Assembly: GCA_017506865.1 (NCBI GenBank)
Contig: JAFCMP010000135.1
Span: 434,001 to 498,000, forward strand
Direction: 5' to 3'
Source of the DNA: Tribonema minus
Lineage: Eukaryota; Sar; Xanthophyceae; Tribonematales; Tribonemataceae
Length of the DNA stretch: 64,000 nucleotides
A program made the translations under genes and the position numbers. Shown in pieces: positions 53,618 to 64,000 of this stretch. The notes under the pieces were generated by a model. It worked only from the letters and a program-made list of their open reading frames with translations. It searched no databases and was not told the DNA's origin. Numbering within the stretch: the stretch's first letter is position 1; each line of letters opens with the position of its first letter.

Positions 53618-53845
53618 AAGGCGAATCACTGACAGAAGTATTACACCACCAAAGAATTTATGGTGCTTAACATATATACTCTGAAGTACAAAGTTTGACT
53701 ACTAAGCATTCAAGTTGTTATTGAAAGTGATTTATTTTCAGGGTTTCTTCTAGGCTGTCAGTGAGCAAGGCGAATCAGAAGTACTACACCACGGTGACCA
53801 AAGAATTCGTGTGCTGAACATATCTGCAGAGTTTTGACTATCATG
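53618..53845 (+). repeat. Diverged tandem duplication
   Basis: GCAAGGCGAATCA followed by AGAAGTA-TACACCAC, CAAAGAATT and TGCTTAACATAT or TGCTGAACATAT occurs at about 53618-53680 and 53765-53830. The units are about 150 bp apart and clearly diverged. No coding signal. Confidence 0.6.
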
Positions 53846-54177
53846 CACAGTTTTCAAGAGTAGTAATAACCTAGAACAACTTTGTCTAAAAACAAAGACC
53901 TTTGTTTGCAAAGGGGAGTAAGTCACCTAAACTACATGGAAGTGTTGGAGTAGTTGAGCTATTGAGTGCTGGCCCAGTCTTCGGAAGTTTGGCAAGTTCA
54001 TCTACTGGTTGACTCTGCAGCGCTGTGCTCCAGTACTTCCGCCGCAATTAAAACACACAATTGTAACCCGATTGAAGTATCTCAACAGCTGAAATGTCGA
54101 TGTCACCGGAACTTGTATGCTTAACAGATTGGTGAGGTTGAGCGCATTCACAATTCTTTATGCAGTTATGATCATTT

Positions 54178-54597
54178 TGGGGTAGGCTGTTATAAGCCCC
54201 AAAACACAGAGCGTGTGATGGCCAGACCAGTAGAAGGTCAGCCCGCACTCAGCTGTAGGTGAAAAACAGCAGATCCCTTGTTGACTCCAGGTTGGCAAGG
54301 CAGGGCAGGGTTGCCAAGTCAGACACTGTTTTGTTGCAGGTTAAGAGTGATTGCATTGCAAGGGAGCAAAGGAGAGCTGATGCCAACAGTTGACAACTTA
54401 GAGAGCCAGTGCAGCACACCTAGGGCCAAAGTGGTGGCCTGATTGGTAGACAACTAACCAATCATAGATGACAGTTACACCACACCTAGGGTGCCAAAGT
54501 AGTGGGCTCTGTGGTGGGCAACTAACCAACGGTAGGTGGCAGTTACGGACGTTCAGAAGTTGCAGTTGTAGGGAAGATGAAGGGGCAGATTCCCATA
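54178..54597 (-). repeat. 3' LTR
   Basis: In the element's orientation it ends CCTACCCCA and starts TATGGGAATCTGCCCC (the first TG is mutated to TA compared with the other copy). It is 420 bp, the same length as its partner at 59158-59577. A purine tract lies just outside it on the internal side. Confidence 0.85.
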
Positions 54598-54801
54598 TAC
54601 CCCCCTTGATGCACCTGTGAGTATGATAACACCAATGTGAACGTGGTGCATCACAAGAATATGCTCCCCCCTCCCTTGTAGTTACTCAGACGGTGTCACA
54701 ATAGCACGACATTGCAAAGTGGCCAATAGGGTGTCGATGCTGCTAACACCTAACAGCAAAAGCCGCATGTACGCAAAGTGGCCAATAGGGCGGCGATGCT
54801 G

Positions 54802-55560
54802 CTAACGTCGAACAGCAAAGCCGTATGAAATGCGCGCGCGCGCGGCGTGCGCATAGAGTGCCAAACAATAGACATGCGGCGGAAAGCGGCATGTACTTAG
54901 CGCGTGTGTGGTGGCATCCCCCCCCAACGCCTCTTGAAGTTCTTGGCTCAAGTGCGAGTGTCGAGGTTGATGGGCTTGGGGAGCGCGAAACACGTGTCGA
55001 ATGCGGTGACCATGTCGTGAAGGCCACGGTGGATGAGCTGACAATGGCTGAGGGCTGAGCCAGTCAGTGCCGTTGAGGTCGCCGAAGTAGCGGTCTTCAA
55101 GTTGGTAGACCTGGTTGCCGTCGGCGGCACGCCCGCGCCCAGGCTTGCGTGCCACGATGGCCTCGATGGCGAAAGATGGGTCCAACGTGCGGGCGATGTC
55201 GGCGTCGGCGCCGTCCGTGCGGCCAGGCACGTGCGGTGCGTGGACCGTGAGCAGGGGGCGGCCCATGTAGACAAAGTCGCTCTCCGTGAGCGGCGATGGG
55301 CGCTCGCCGTCAATGTAGTGGCGCACGTGCGCAATGTGAAAGCGCGTGCCGGCGGTGGCGTTGGTGGACATGTGTACTTCAACACATACGGGGTCGATGA
55401 CGCATAGTACCTCAAGAGGGCCCGCCCAGTCCGATTAAAGCTTGAGCGTGACAGCGATCTTGAGTTCCGGCACGACGGCCATCCAGACGCGGTCGCCGAC
55501 TGCGTACGTAGGTATGTCGAGCGCGGTTGCGTGGCGTTGGCACTGCAGAGATGAACTCCA
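54802..55560 (-). pseudogene. Integrase C-terminal module and chromodomain, broken
   Basis: PTYAVGDRVWMAVVPELK is followed, after an in-frame stop near 55440, by SDWAGPLEVLCVID, together the GPY/F-type integrase tail. Further on come FHIAHVRHYIDG and then AIEAIVARKPGRGRAADGNQ and VYQLEDRYFGDLNGTDWLS, a chromodomain of the kind that targets chromoviruses to heterochromatin. The integrase zinc-binding and catalytic parts are absent upstream. Confidence 0.75.
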
Positions 55561-55699
55561 CATTGTGAGTGAGCGGCATGGCACCTGAAGCAGAAACTTC
55601 AAACCCGTCGAACTTGATTGAGATTGTACTACTACTAGTACCAAAACATGGCATTTCCACAGCCACAAGTGGAATATAATAAAAGTACCAAAAGAGCAC

Positions 55700-56160
55700 T
55701 TGCTCACCTTCCACACCAGGCCGTAGAAGCGGGCGCGGAGGAGGATGGCATGAATGAGTGCGCGGTACTGCTGGTAGTTGGCGGCGTGTGGGTTAATGTC
55801 GTCGACGTAACTGGTGGCGCCGGCAGGACGTAAGTCGCCAAAGCACATGCCGGCGATGCGGTTGAAGGCAGTGGGGGCGACCTTGCTGCCAAAGCCGAGG
55901 CGTGTAGGCGGAATGATGCCAACCTGCGGTATCTCCAGCGCGTACAATGGCAGCACTCGGGGTCGATGACCAAGTTGTTGAACGCCCCAAGTGTGTCCAT
56001 GCTGCCAAATATGCGGCTGCCGTGGAAGCCGCCCATGAGCTGCGGTATGTGGACATCGGGGCCGTGATCGTCGGCGGCGTCCTTGTTGATGCGGCGGTAC
56101 TACTCGCCGCAGATGCGCCATTTGCTGGTGTGCGGCTTGGCGGTGACGAGAGGTTGGCTC
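55700..56160 (-). pseudogene. Reverse transcriptase palm fragment, frameshifted
   Basis: One frame gives WRICGEYYRRIN and SRIFGSMDTLGAFNNL (RT motifs before the catalytic site). After a frameshift comes LGFGSKVAPTAFNRIAGMC and then SYVDDINPHAANYQQYRALI, containing the YVDD catalytic motif, and LVWKVSKCSFG. The order matches Ty3/gypsy RT. RT is followed almost directly by the integrase tail, indicating an internal deletion of RNase H and the integrase core. Confidence 0.8.
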
Positions 56161-56238
56161 TGAGTCAGCTGGTCAGTGCGCGCGCAGCACTCGTGAAGGC
56201 CGGCTGCAAGCTGTTGCTCTCCCCACTGGGGAGAGCAG

Positions 56239-56755
56239 GTGGACTTCGCGTCGCTGATCCCTGCCAACAGCCCATTCACTGCGGAGCTGCGCCAAGACTT
56301 CGTCAGCCTACTTCAATAGTTCGAGGACTGCTTCGGCCAACTTCTGCCAAGAAGACACAGCATCGGAAAGTCTCTGCTTCCTTCGGCTACTTCCGGCCCG
56401 TTGTGAAGGCATCTTACAAGCCCGTTCGTGAGCCTACGCGCCGCTTCAGCCCCGTCGCCCGTGCCATACTGCTCGCCTGCCAGGCTGGCAGGCGAGCATG
56501 GCAGCCTGGCAGGCGAACATGGCAGGCGAGCAGTATGGCAAGGGCAACGGGGCTGAAGCGGCGCGTAGGCTCACGAAAGGGCTTGTAAGATGCCTTCACA
56601 ACGGGCCGGGAGTAGCCGAAGGAAGCAGAGACATTGCCAACGTCTGTGTCTTCTTGGCCGAAGCAGTCCTTGAACTGTTGAAGTAGGCTGACGAAGTCTT
56701 GGCGCAGCTCCGCAGTGAATGGGCTGTCGGCGGGGATGAGCGACGCGAAGTCCAC
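56239..56755. repeat. Large foldback inside the retrotransposon pol region
   Basis: Left arm 56239-56481 and right arm 56521-56755 are inverted copies of the same pol segment (TTCGGCTACT-CCGGCCCGTTG, GAGCCTACGCGCCGCTTCAG). The loop of about 40 bp is itself built of CTGGCAGGCGA repeats. The left arm has an extra TTCTGCCAAG-like insertion and other differences, so the arms have diverged. The pol reading frame is interrupted here. Transcripts could form a hairpin of more than 200 bp. Confidence 0.85.
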
Positions 56756-56899
56756 CGGTGTCTTGCCGGTCATATCGCGGGGCTCAGCAGGGGGCCAAAA
56801 TAGGCGCGATGGCTCCAGTGGATCTGCGAGCAAGGGATGCACGGGCATCATGATATCGGCGTCGCTGAGCAGGCTGGCCATGACGGGCGTGACGGTCTC

Positions 56900-58410
56900 G
56901 GTGGTGTCTGAGTCGTCGCCGTTAGGTGCGTCGGTGGCGGTGATCTGGTCGCCAGTGAGGTGCGTCGGTGGCGGTGACCTGGTCGCCAGTGACGCTGTTG
57001 ATCTTGTAGCTGTCGCTGCTGTTGCTGTTGACGTGGGCGTCCGTAGTTGGTGAGCCAGGCGCCATCAGGAACATGCCGGCGAGGTCGCCCACTGGTGAGC
57101 CAATAGGACTGTACACCGGCGATATGGGGCTGTAGACCGGCGATGGGGGCTGCCCCTGTGCCCGGGCCAATGCTGGGTTGCGGGCGGCAAAGACAGCAAT
57201 GGCGGCGCGCTGAACCTCCAGTTGTGCGCGCAGGTCCGTAGTGGGGGGTCCTCCTGCAGCATCTGCGTCATGGTAGACAGGGGTGCCTTTCAACAATAGG
57301 GACGGCGCCCGCTGCCATTGCGGTCGCCGTTGCCGTTGTTGTTGCCGTAGTTGAGTGACGTACGTGTGTCGTCAATAACGTAGTCGGCCGAGGGGGAGCT
57401 GTTGAAAGGGGATGGCGACCCATGCTGAGGTGGCATGAAGTTGGCGCTGCCGGCGCCGTTGGTCGCGGTGGAATTTTCTGTGTTGCGCAAAACGATGGTG
57501 CGTTCAATGCGCTGAAGAGAAGCCACCATCTCCTCCTCGTTGAAACGAAAATGCGTCTGCAGACGCATCTGCTGGCGCAGCCCTGGAAGTAAGCCTCCCT
57601 CCAGGATGGTCAGGAACAGGCACTCCTGAAGTTTTGGTAGTGGATTGGCGGAGGCGCTGTCGTGGCCGTCGACGGAGACGGCCCGAGTACGGCGCACCTG
57701 GCCGTATAATGTAGAAACCTGTTGTAACGTGCGAGTGTAGGCCTTGCTGGTTTCCTTAGGCCCCTGCTTGAGGTCAACCACCACGCGGCAGCTGTCCTTG
57801 AATGCGGCGGGGGGGGCGAAGTGCTCGAGCAGTATCTGAGCGATGCCGGTGAAGGAAGTAGGCCATGTGTCTGCTTGGCGGAGAGAGGTAGCAAGTGCAT
57901 GTGCTTCGCCCTTCAAGCTGAGAAAGGCGTAGTGGCAGATGTCGTGGGGAGCGGTGACCTTCTGCGTCTCCATGTAAGAGATGAAGCGCTCCACCACTCC
58001 GTGACGTCTTGCTCGGTGCGGACGCCTTGAACTGACTCGGCGCCGTGGTAGTCCGGTAGGTTCTTGACGGCGTCTGGTTTGAGGGTCATCTCGACGGCGC
58101 CCCGACCTGCGAGGGGAATCCCAATGCTGCGCAAAGAGGCAAGCAGCTTGGCGTGATTGCGGGCGGCGCGCTCCTCGGGCATGCAATGGCGGCGCGGGAG
58201 AGGTCAATGCCTGCGGCGGCGGCGGCAGCGGTCGGGTCCAGCGTAGAGGGCACGCCCACAAGGGAGGGTGCAGCGTCTGCTGGAGGTCCGCTGGCGGCGG
58301 CGGCAGCGGCGGCGGCGTAGCCGGAAGCTGCTACGGCTGGTGCCGGAGGGTCAGGAAAAGGAGGAAGATTGGGCGGAAAGCCAGGGCCAATAAGGCGTGG
58401 TGGCACCGCG
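56900..58410 (-). pseudogene. Gag-like region, frameshifted
   Basis: Successive frames give FPPNLPPFPDPPAPAVAA, LLASLRSIGIPLAGRGAVEM, VERFISYMETQKVTAPHDIC, AFLSLKGEAHALATSLRQAD, FTGIAQILLEHFAPPAAFKD and LFLTILEGGLLPGLRQQMRL. This is the retrotransposon Gag helical layout. At least two frameshifts separate the pieces. No CCHC zinc knuckle is seen. The end carries two to three PVYSPI units, resembling the YSP repeat of the RNA polymerase II tail. Confidence 0.7.
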
Positions 58411-58544
58411 CGGCGCGGCGACGGAGGGGCAGGCGGGCCTCAGGCTGTCGCGTCCTCTTCGTCGCTGCTGCTGTCTTCATTCAATGTTGTTGGGGTCGCG
58501 GTAGACGAGGGTCGGGTCGTCGAACGGGTTTGATGGGCCCCCGG

Positions 58545-59228
58545 CTACAGCTCGAGCGGCCGCTCGAGATGCTGCGACTTCGGCAGGTGTAGCTCCAGCT
58601 CCACCTCCGAACATGCGTCCGAATGCATCAAACATGTTGCCAGGCTAGGTATCAGCAGACTAGGAAAGTGCTGCTGTAGCTGGATGCGGACTGAATTGCT
58701 ATTGCCACGGGAAGCAAAGTAGCTTGAGAACTCTACTTGCTGAGAATGTAGTGCACTGATGAATGCAGCCACAAGCAAGGAGTCAGCTTCAGGCGTACGT
58801 TCCTGTTGCTGTAGATGGTGTACTTTTCTCCCCCTCCTTGATGATACCTTGGGATGGAAAAGTAGTGCCGAGATGAGGCAGCCGTCGCTCCCGGGTTGCC
58901 GAAACTGGTTGATGCTGATGCAGTCCAGAAGGCTATAGGCTCCGTACATGGCGAACGCGTTGAGGTCTTGCTCGCTTGGGAAGGTAGGGATGGACGAAGT
59001 TGCCAGAAGAATTGCTGCTGTGAGATGATGTAGGCCGACGTTCACAGTAGCTGCGCTTGTAGCTGATGAGGGCGCGTTGCTGGTGAGTTGCTGCTGCTTT
59101 GCTGCAGCGCCAGGTACCGCGCGCGAGGTCCGACACCGGATGGACTCCTCCAGAACGTGGGGTAGGCTGTTTAAAGCCCCAAGAAACAGAGCGTGTGATG
59201 GCCAGACCAGTAGAAGGTCAACCCACAC
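58545..59228 (-). CDS. Retrotransposon 5' open frame of unknown function
   Basis: A 227-codon open frame starting inside the 5' LTR and running through the leader up to the Gag region. It includes VLEESIRCRTSRAVPGAAAK, LHHLTAAILLATSSIPTFPS and LLVAAFISALHSQQVEFSSY. It is the longest intact frame of an otherwise broken element. No known domain is recognised. It may be a Gag extension, an extra ORF or chance. Confidence 0.4.
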   Translation of the reverse strand: MWVDLLLVWPSHALFLGALNSLPHVLEESIRCRTSRAVPGAAAKQQQLTSNAPSSATSAATVNVGLHHLTAAILLATSSIPTFPSEQDLNAFAMYGAYSLLDCISINQFRQPGSDGCLISALLFHPKVSSRRGRKVHHLQQQERTPEADSLLVAAFISALHSQQVEFSSYFASRGNSNSVRIQLQQHFPSLLIPSLATCLMHSDACSEVELELHLPKSQHLERPLEL

Positions 59229-59577
59229 TCAGCTGTAGGTGAAAAACAGCAGACCCCTTGTTGACTCCAGGTCGGCAAGGCAGGGCAGGGTTGCAAAGTC
59301 AGACACTGTTTTGTTGCAGGTTAAAAGTGATTGCATTGCAAGGGAGCAAAGGAGATCTCCTCCCAACATATGGCAACTTAGAGAGCCAGTGCAGCACACC
59401 TAGGGCCAAACTGGTGGCCTGATTGGTAGACAACTAACCAATCATAGATGGCAGTTACACCACACCTAGGGTGCCAACGTAGTGGGCCTCGTGGTGGGCA
59501 ACTAACAAACGGTTGGTGGCAGCTACGGAAGTTAAGAAGTTGCAGTTGTAGGGCGGATAAAGGGGCAGATTTCCACA
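59158..59577 (-). repeat. 5' LTR
   Basis: In sense it starts TGTGGAAATCTGCCCC and ends CCTACCCCA, giving TG...CA ends. It is 420 bp. Differences to the 3' LTR are spread along the length, with a cluster near 59360-59385. A primer-binding site could not be assigned with confidence. Confidence 0.85.
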
Positions 59578-59830
59578 TCAATAATATAAATAAAGTGATG
59601 AACTTCAATAAAGGATCAATAATCAAATACTGAGCGCGATGGTTATTTTTGTGGCTCAATGAAAGTTGTATGAGCAAAGGTTTTTGCTTTCATGATTGCA
59701 ATGGAGTGTATAGACTCCCTTCTGTAAACTTATAAATATTTGTCCAAAAGTGATTTCTTGAGGTATTGAAGTTTAAGTCACTATTCAATCACAAGTTCCC
59801 GACTCCATGTCTGCAATCAGTATTCACAAG

Positions 59831-60832
59831 TCATAGAACCCACTACCACTTTATTTGCATCACGAATCGATCCATTAATGCTGCATACATGCGCCACTCA
59901 TAAGGACTGCAAAAGTTCTAAGAGCTAAACCAAGATCTTGAATACCACCAACTACATTTATAAGTGTAAGTCGCCAGGTGAAAGCCATATCATTCAAGAC
60001 TCATTTGCCTTACGTGACTCTTAATATTTTAGTTCCTGTGTTTACTTGTCATACTGAACATTTTGCATTGTTGCGGATGTCATGAAAAACAAAGTAATAC
60101 AACAAGTCTGAATCGTAGTCCTGTATTTATCTTGAAAATTAAACAGCAGTCTTCAAAGCACAACTCATAGAACCCACTACCACTTTATTTGCATCAAGAA
60201 TCGATCCATTAATGCTGCATACATGCGCCACTCATAAGGACTGCAAAAGTTCTAAGAGCTAAACCAAGATCTTGAATACCACCAACTACATTTATAAGTG
60301 TAAGTCGCCAGGTAAAAGTCATATCATTCAAGACTCCTTTGCCTTACGTGACTCTTAATATTTTAGTTCCTGTGTTTACTTGTCATACTGAACATTTTGC
60401 ATTGTTGCGGATGTCATGTAAAACAAAGTAATACAACAAGTCTGAATCGTAGTCCTGTATCCATCTTGAAAATTAAACAGCAGTTTTCAAAGCACAACTC
60501 ATAGAACCCACTACCACTTTATTTGCATCAAGAATCGATCCATTAATGCTGCATACATGCGCCACTCATAAGGACTGCAAAAGTTCTAAGAGCTAAACCA
60601 AGATCTTGAATACCACCAACTACATTTATAAGTGTAAGTCGCCAGGTAAAAGCCACATTTTTCAAGACTCATTTGCCTTACGTGACTCTTAATATTTTAG
60701 TTCCTGTGTTTACTTGTCATACTGAACATTTTGCATTGTTGCGGATGTCATGAAAAACAAAGTAATACAACAAGTCTGAATTGTAGTCCTGTATCCATCT
60801 TGAAAACTAAACAGCAGTATTCAACGCTCATG
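59831..60832 (+). repeat. Satellite, three 334 bp copies
   Basis: Three head-to-tail copies start with TCATAGAACCCACTACCACT at 59831, 60165 and 60499. They differ by only a few bases each. The unit is AT-rich and has no coding capacity. It abuts the unique sequence that begins the downstream gene: the last copy breaks off at TATTCAACGCTCATGCATG, about 20 bp before that gene's start codon. Confidence 0.92.
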
Positions 60833-60851
60833 CATGTGAGACTCATGCAGC

Positions 60852-63440
60852 ATGGACCTTGCTTTCAATTTTAACATTGAGTGTGCTGGTGCCAAAATTG
60901 CTCTGCAGCGTGCTGCGCAAATGGTCTGAGTCAGGAGCCCCACTGGCAGATAGTGCTCTGCGCTATGGCAAGCCGATGCCCCAGGCTACAGGCATGGGCT
61001 TGAGTTGAAGTGGTTGCACCCAAGTAAGGGAGGCCGTGTGCTGGGTGCTGTCTCCGAGCCTTGCAGAGTGCACAAACAGCACTTTGAACTTCTGGGAATT
61101 TGCCGCTCCGCAACTGTGCAGACGACAGGGACCCTCACGTGTGGAGCATACCTCAAGGGCATCTGGCAGGAGGAGGGCAAGATGCTTCGCGCAGTCGTTT
61201 ACTTCATCGCTAAGGGGGATAGTGCATACGCGGTGAGTGGCTGAGCAGTGATTCATACGCGCTGATGCTGCCTGCATTGCCCTACAACAGAGCAGTGCTC
61301 AGCTTTGCATATTTTTGTCCTGTGCTGCAGAGGGTGATAGCACACATTTGGCAAGCAAGTAGCTGACTCGTTCTGTTGAGCTGATGCTGGCCAATTTGCA
61401 TATGCCGAACTTGTAGATGCTGCGAGGTCAGAGTTCATTGTCCAGCTTTTTGAGAGCGCCTGCTATGATTCTTATTATACACATGCACGCCATTCTAATC
61501 ATGTGCCATGTAGATGTTATTTTGTACGCTCAACCACGACATCAAATGTGGGGTCAGGGGGATGTAATCCTGACCAACTTCCTCCCAGCAATATATACAC
61601 ATTGATCACATTTTCTTTCATAGTTTAATACCCCCCACCCTCACCACCTCCATTCTTCACGCTGGCAGTTGCAACGTCGTATGGGGTCATGCGCTGCAGC
61701 GCTTGCGCCATGCTCCCTGATGCTGCTGCTTGAGGTGGCAAACTCGAGCGGCTCGATCATGCTGATTGACAACGCGAGCAGCAAACAGCAGCAGCGGCTG
61801 CTGTTGCAGTGGTCTCGGCTTTCTCGCCGGACAGTCCATATGGGCCTGACTCTCAGGCCGCTGTGCTGCGCATGGCAACTCGATCCCTCGGCCCTGGAGA
61901 AGTCGGTGCCATGAGAACTCATGCCACGCTGCAGTCAGGCTAACAGTGCATCAAATGGATCTAGTGGGACGACCCTGTCTTTGTGCTAATTCACAAAATG
62001 AACTTGTCCACCTTTTGTTGCTTGCAGCAGAACAGCCACGTCCACTTTTCTTTGCTTTATTCGGGGCAAAACTGCGCCTGGCGCTGTTCATACCTGATAA
62101 AACAATGTATACCCTGAACTACACTTACCTCGAAGCATCGAAAATAGGGCATGTCTTGATATCAGTTGGCCTGCAGAGTATCAAGCACAACCTGTTGCTC
62201 AGGATGCCATTCAGCACACACACTGTGGCACTGCAGCTCGGCAGACTTGTGCTATTCCTGAAACACACAGATACCTCATCCAGGACCCACCACTGCTTGC
62301 TGGTGGTGCCCTAGGCTAGTTTTTGAGGTGGCAGCACAGTAACGAACTGTAAACGCCAGCTTTGCCTTGTGCGTATCCCGCTTTCACTGATGAGCCTGCC
62401 CCTTTTCCGCTCGCTGCTTGTAATGACAGCAACTGGGGGGCAGCGCTGAGGCCTTTGCAACATGCTCAAAGGACGTCAGCCCCATCATCACATGGCCGCG
62501 CGCCTCCTTCGGCACCCTGCCTTTTCTGCCAAGCAACACTGCCAAGGTAGTGAGGGCACCGTAACTGCATGCAGGTTCACTTGCAAAAAATCTATCATAA
62601 TACTTCCAAGTCTGGCTACAAGCTAGAGCCTACCATGTACATCATGGCGATGCAGGTGACGCTGTGCCTAGCGTCACAGGACGACGTGTCATTATGTTGC
62701 CCCCCTGTTCCCGTTGTGCACACAGTCAAGGTAGGCACTGCAAAGCTTCACTGACACAGTCAACTGATATATGCCTGTCTTTCAATGATTCAGTGACAGT
62801 GATTCATGGCTAGGATTCAGGCCTCGCTGCCTTGTGCCTTGTGACGAGCACAAATTCGATACTTCCGATTGAGTTGATATGTTGAATGACGTGTGGCAAC
62901 CCATTCTGAGACACCATGATTGACCCCTGTCGGCAAGTGTCCGTGACAACACATCTGGTTTGCGCAACACCGCCAGGTACCACTCAAGGTACACTGTCAA
63001 TGCACGCGGCGCGCAGGTGTCACTATAGCACCTGGAGTACAACTTCACACACAGGCTCACATAGCTGTTGAGTTTGTCCGTCGCATGTTCAGGCTCCTGC
63101 AATGCCACAGGTTTAGCAGTGCCGCCGACCTGCTCAAAGTCCTAGGCGCCATTACCACTGGCTAATTTGCCCGACATGGCATGAATTTGTCACAGATATA
63201 GTGATGCTAAGAGCGGATACTTTGAGCATACGCAAATCATCTACCTTTGGCGTTTGATATGCATTTGTTTTGCACGTGCGGTTTGCATGCGGTTCGCAGG
63301 ACCTGGTCATTCCGCTGAGCTTCACAGGAGCTACCGATGCCATTGACATCAAGGTCACCGCCAAGACGCCCAGTGGCACGATCATCACCAAGACCGCTAG
63401 CAACAAATCTGGCTTTGGCACCACCAGTGCCACTCTATCG
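60852..63440 (+). CDS. Unknown spliced gene, incomplete
   Basis: Exons with matching phase-0 junctions: 60852-60923 (MDLAFNFNIECAGAKIALQR, start codon after CATGCAGC), 61122-61232 (TLTCGAYLKGIWQEEGKMLR, AVVYFIAKGDSAYA), 61669-61905 (LMLLLEVANSSGSIMLIDNA), a poorly defined exon near 62035-62310 (PLFFALFGAKLRLALFIPDK), 62575-62730 (VHLQKIYHNTSKSGYKLEPT) and 63300-63440 (DLVIPLSFTGATDAIDIKVT, AKTPSGTIITKTASNKSGFG). The last exon ends in a GTAGGT donor, so the gene continues or ends beyond. The last exon looks beta-rich. No family is recognised. The start lies just downstream of the satellite, so its promoter would fall inside it. Confidence 0.5.
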
Positions 63441-64000
63441 GTAGGTAGTCTATGAAGTTATCGATATAGCTCAGACCTGGAGAATCGCGAGGGCACTCAA
63501 TTATCATCGCAGCAACAGCCACCTTCACTGTCAACTCTTTTATTGACAGCGTGATTTCTCAGTTGGTAATGCCGCCACATCGCTATCAAGGTTTAGGTGC
63601 ACAATAATGCGTGTCCCTGTGCAAGGTGCAACAGATGCGGCATGGCCGCATCGTGGTAGCACAACCAGAACAGTCATACTCAACGCGCTTCAGCGTCAGA
63701 GCTACCCCTGCTACATTCATCCATAACCCAAACTATCCCTGCTTGCGAGAGGCATGGCGGGGGTAGTGGCGATATGCTCACCTGGTGGGATCACGAGACA
63801 CAACTAGAACAGCGTGACTCAACGGAGATGCTGTTGCAACACCATGACAGCTGCTGGCATGCTGGATGGGTGATGGCTACAGTGGACGTGGTGACAACAA
63901 TGTGGGAGTGCGTCCTTGCCGACAAACCCCTGGCGCCCTTCCTAAATTCAAGCCAAGTGTATAGTTCCTGTTCAATCTTCAAGCAGCACTCTTGCGCTGT
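63441..64000 (+). other. Right edge, no further exon assigned
   Basis: Presumed intron or 3' continuation of the gene starting at 60852. GT donors and CAG acceptors occur, but no frame stands out. The window ends before the gene can be completed. Confidence 0.35.

Larger units (their letters stand above)
54178..59577 (-). mobile_element. Degenerate chromovirus-type LTR retrotransposon
   Basis: Two 420 bp direct repeats (54178-54597 and 59158-59577) flank 4.56 kb that encodes, on the minus strand, Gag-like, reverse-transcriptase, integrase-tail and chromodomain fragments. The LTRs differ at roughly 8% of sites by my count, so it is an old insertion. No matching target duplication is visible. 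The polypurine tract (AAGGGGGG in sense) lies just before the 3' LTR. The coding regions carry frameshifts and at least one in-frame stop. RNase H and the integrase core are missing, so the element is not autonomous. It belongs to the Ty3/gypsy group, by RT motifs and the integrase-tail chromodomain. Confidence 0.85.

Noticed and set aside
59100..59157. Primer-binding site for the LTR element
   Set aside because: A TGG-containing stretch lies near the LTR edge, but I could not match it to a tRNA 3' end with confidence.
59831..60832. CRISPR array
   Set aside because: The units are 334 bp and contiguous with no unique spacers, in a eukaryotic setting. It is a satellite.

Overview
This is a nuclear window from a eukaryote with intron-dense, GC-rich genes. 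The coding exons are broken up by Ala, Gly, Ser and Gln runs. Introns have GT (rarely GC) donors and CAG acceptors, and TTAGGG-type telomere repeats sit inside introns. I read it as an algal or protist genome. A photosynthetic stramenopile of the xanthophyte or brown-algal kind is my best guess, from the telomere motif and protein style, but nothing in the window proves the lineage.

Layout. Positions 1-3318 are non-coding flank with diverged repeats. Positions 3319-17861 (minus) hold a 17-exon gene for an N4BP2-like protein of about 1043 residues: P-loop polynucleotide-kinase domain, Ser/Ala/acidic linker with a hexapeptide repeat, two CUE domains, a third CUE-like segment, DUF1771 and a C-terminal Smr domain. 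After a 1.1 kb spacer, positions 18942-40213 (minus) hold a 23-exon gene for a chromatin protein of about 3076 residues. It has FYRN/FYRC, DDT, a split bromodomain, PHD finger, a Cys-rich motif, a WSD-like motif and a chromo-barrel domain. In both models every exon junction keeps the reading frame, with AG at each acceptor and GT at each donor. A 390 bp gap separates the second gene from a divergent plus-strand coiled-coil gene (about 40600-44342, partly resolved).

From about 45.6 kb the sequence becomes AT-richer and gene-poor. It holds a TA-flanked 588 bp inverted-repeat element (50970-51557), an orphan exon near 53.0 kb, and a decayed LTR retrotransposon of chromovirus type (54178-59577, minus). 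That element contains a large foldback and has lost RNase H and the integrase core. Next come three copies of a 334 bp satellite (59831-60832) and a plus-strand gene of unknown function (60852 to at least 63440).

How the genes work together. The two large genes are tandem and co-directional but functionally separate. The N4BP2-like protein belongs to the family of ribosome/mRNA quality-control nucleases (yeast Cue2, worm NONU-1, human N4BP2). The giant protein looks like a histone-reading subunit, possibly of an ISWI-type remodeller.

The most unusual feature is in the introns. Many carry partial duplicates of the adjacent exon edge together with its splice site, sometimes in arrays, once on both sides of the same exon and once inverted. 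Acceptors often follow nearly pure poly-C tracts. In one intron a CCCTAA telomere repeat lies where the branch point should be.
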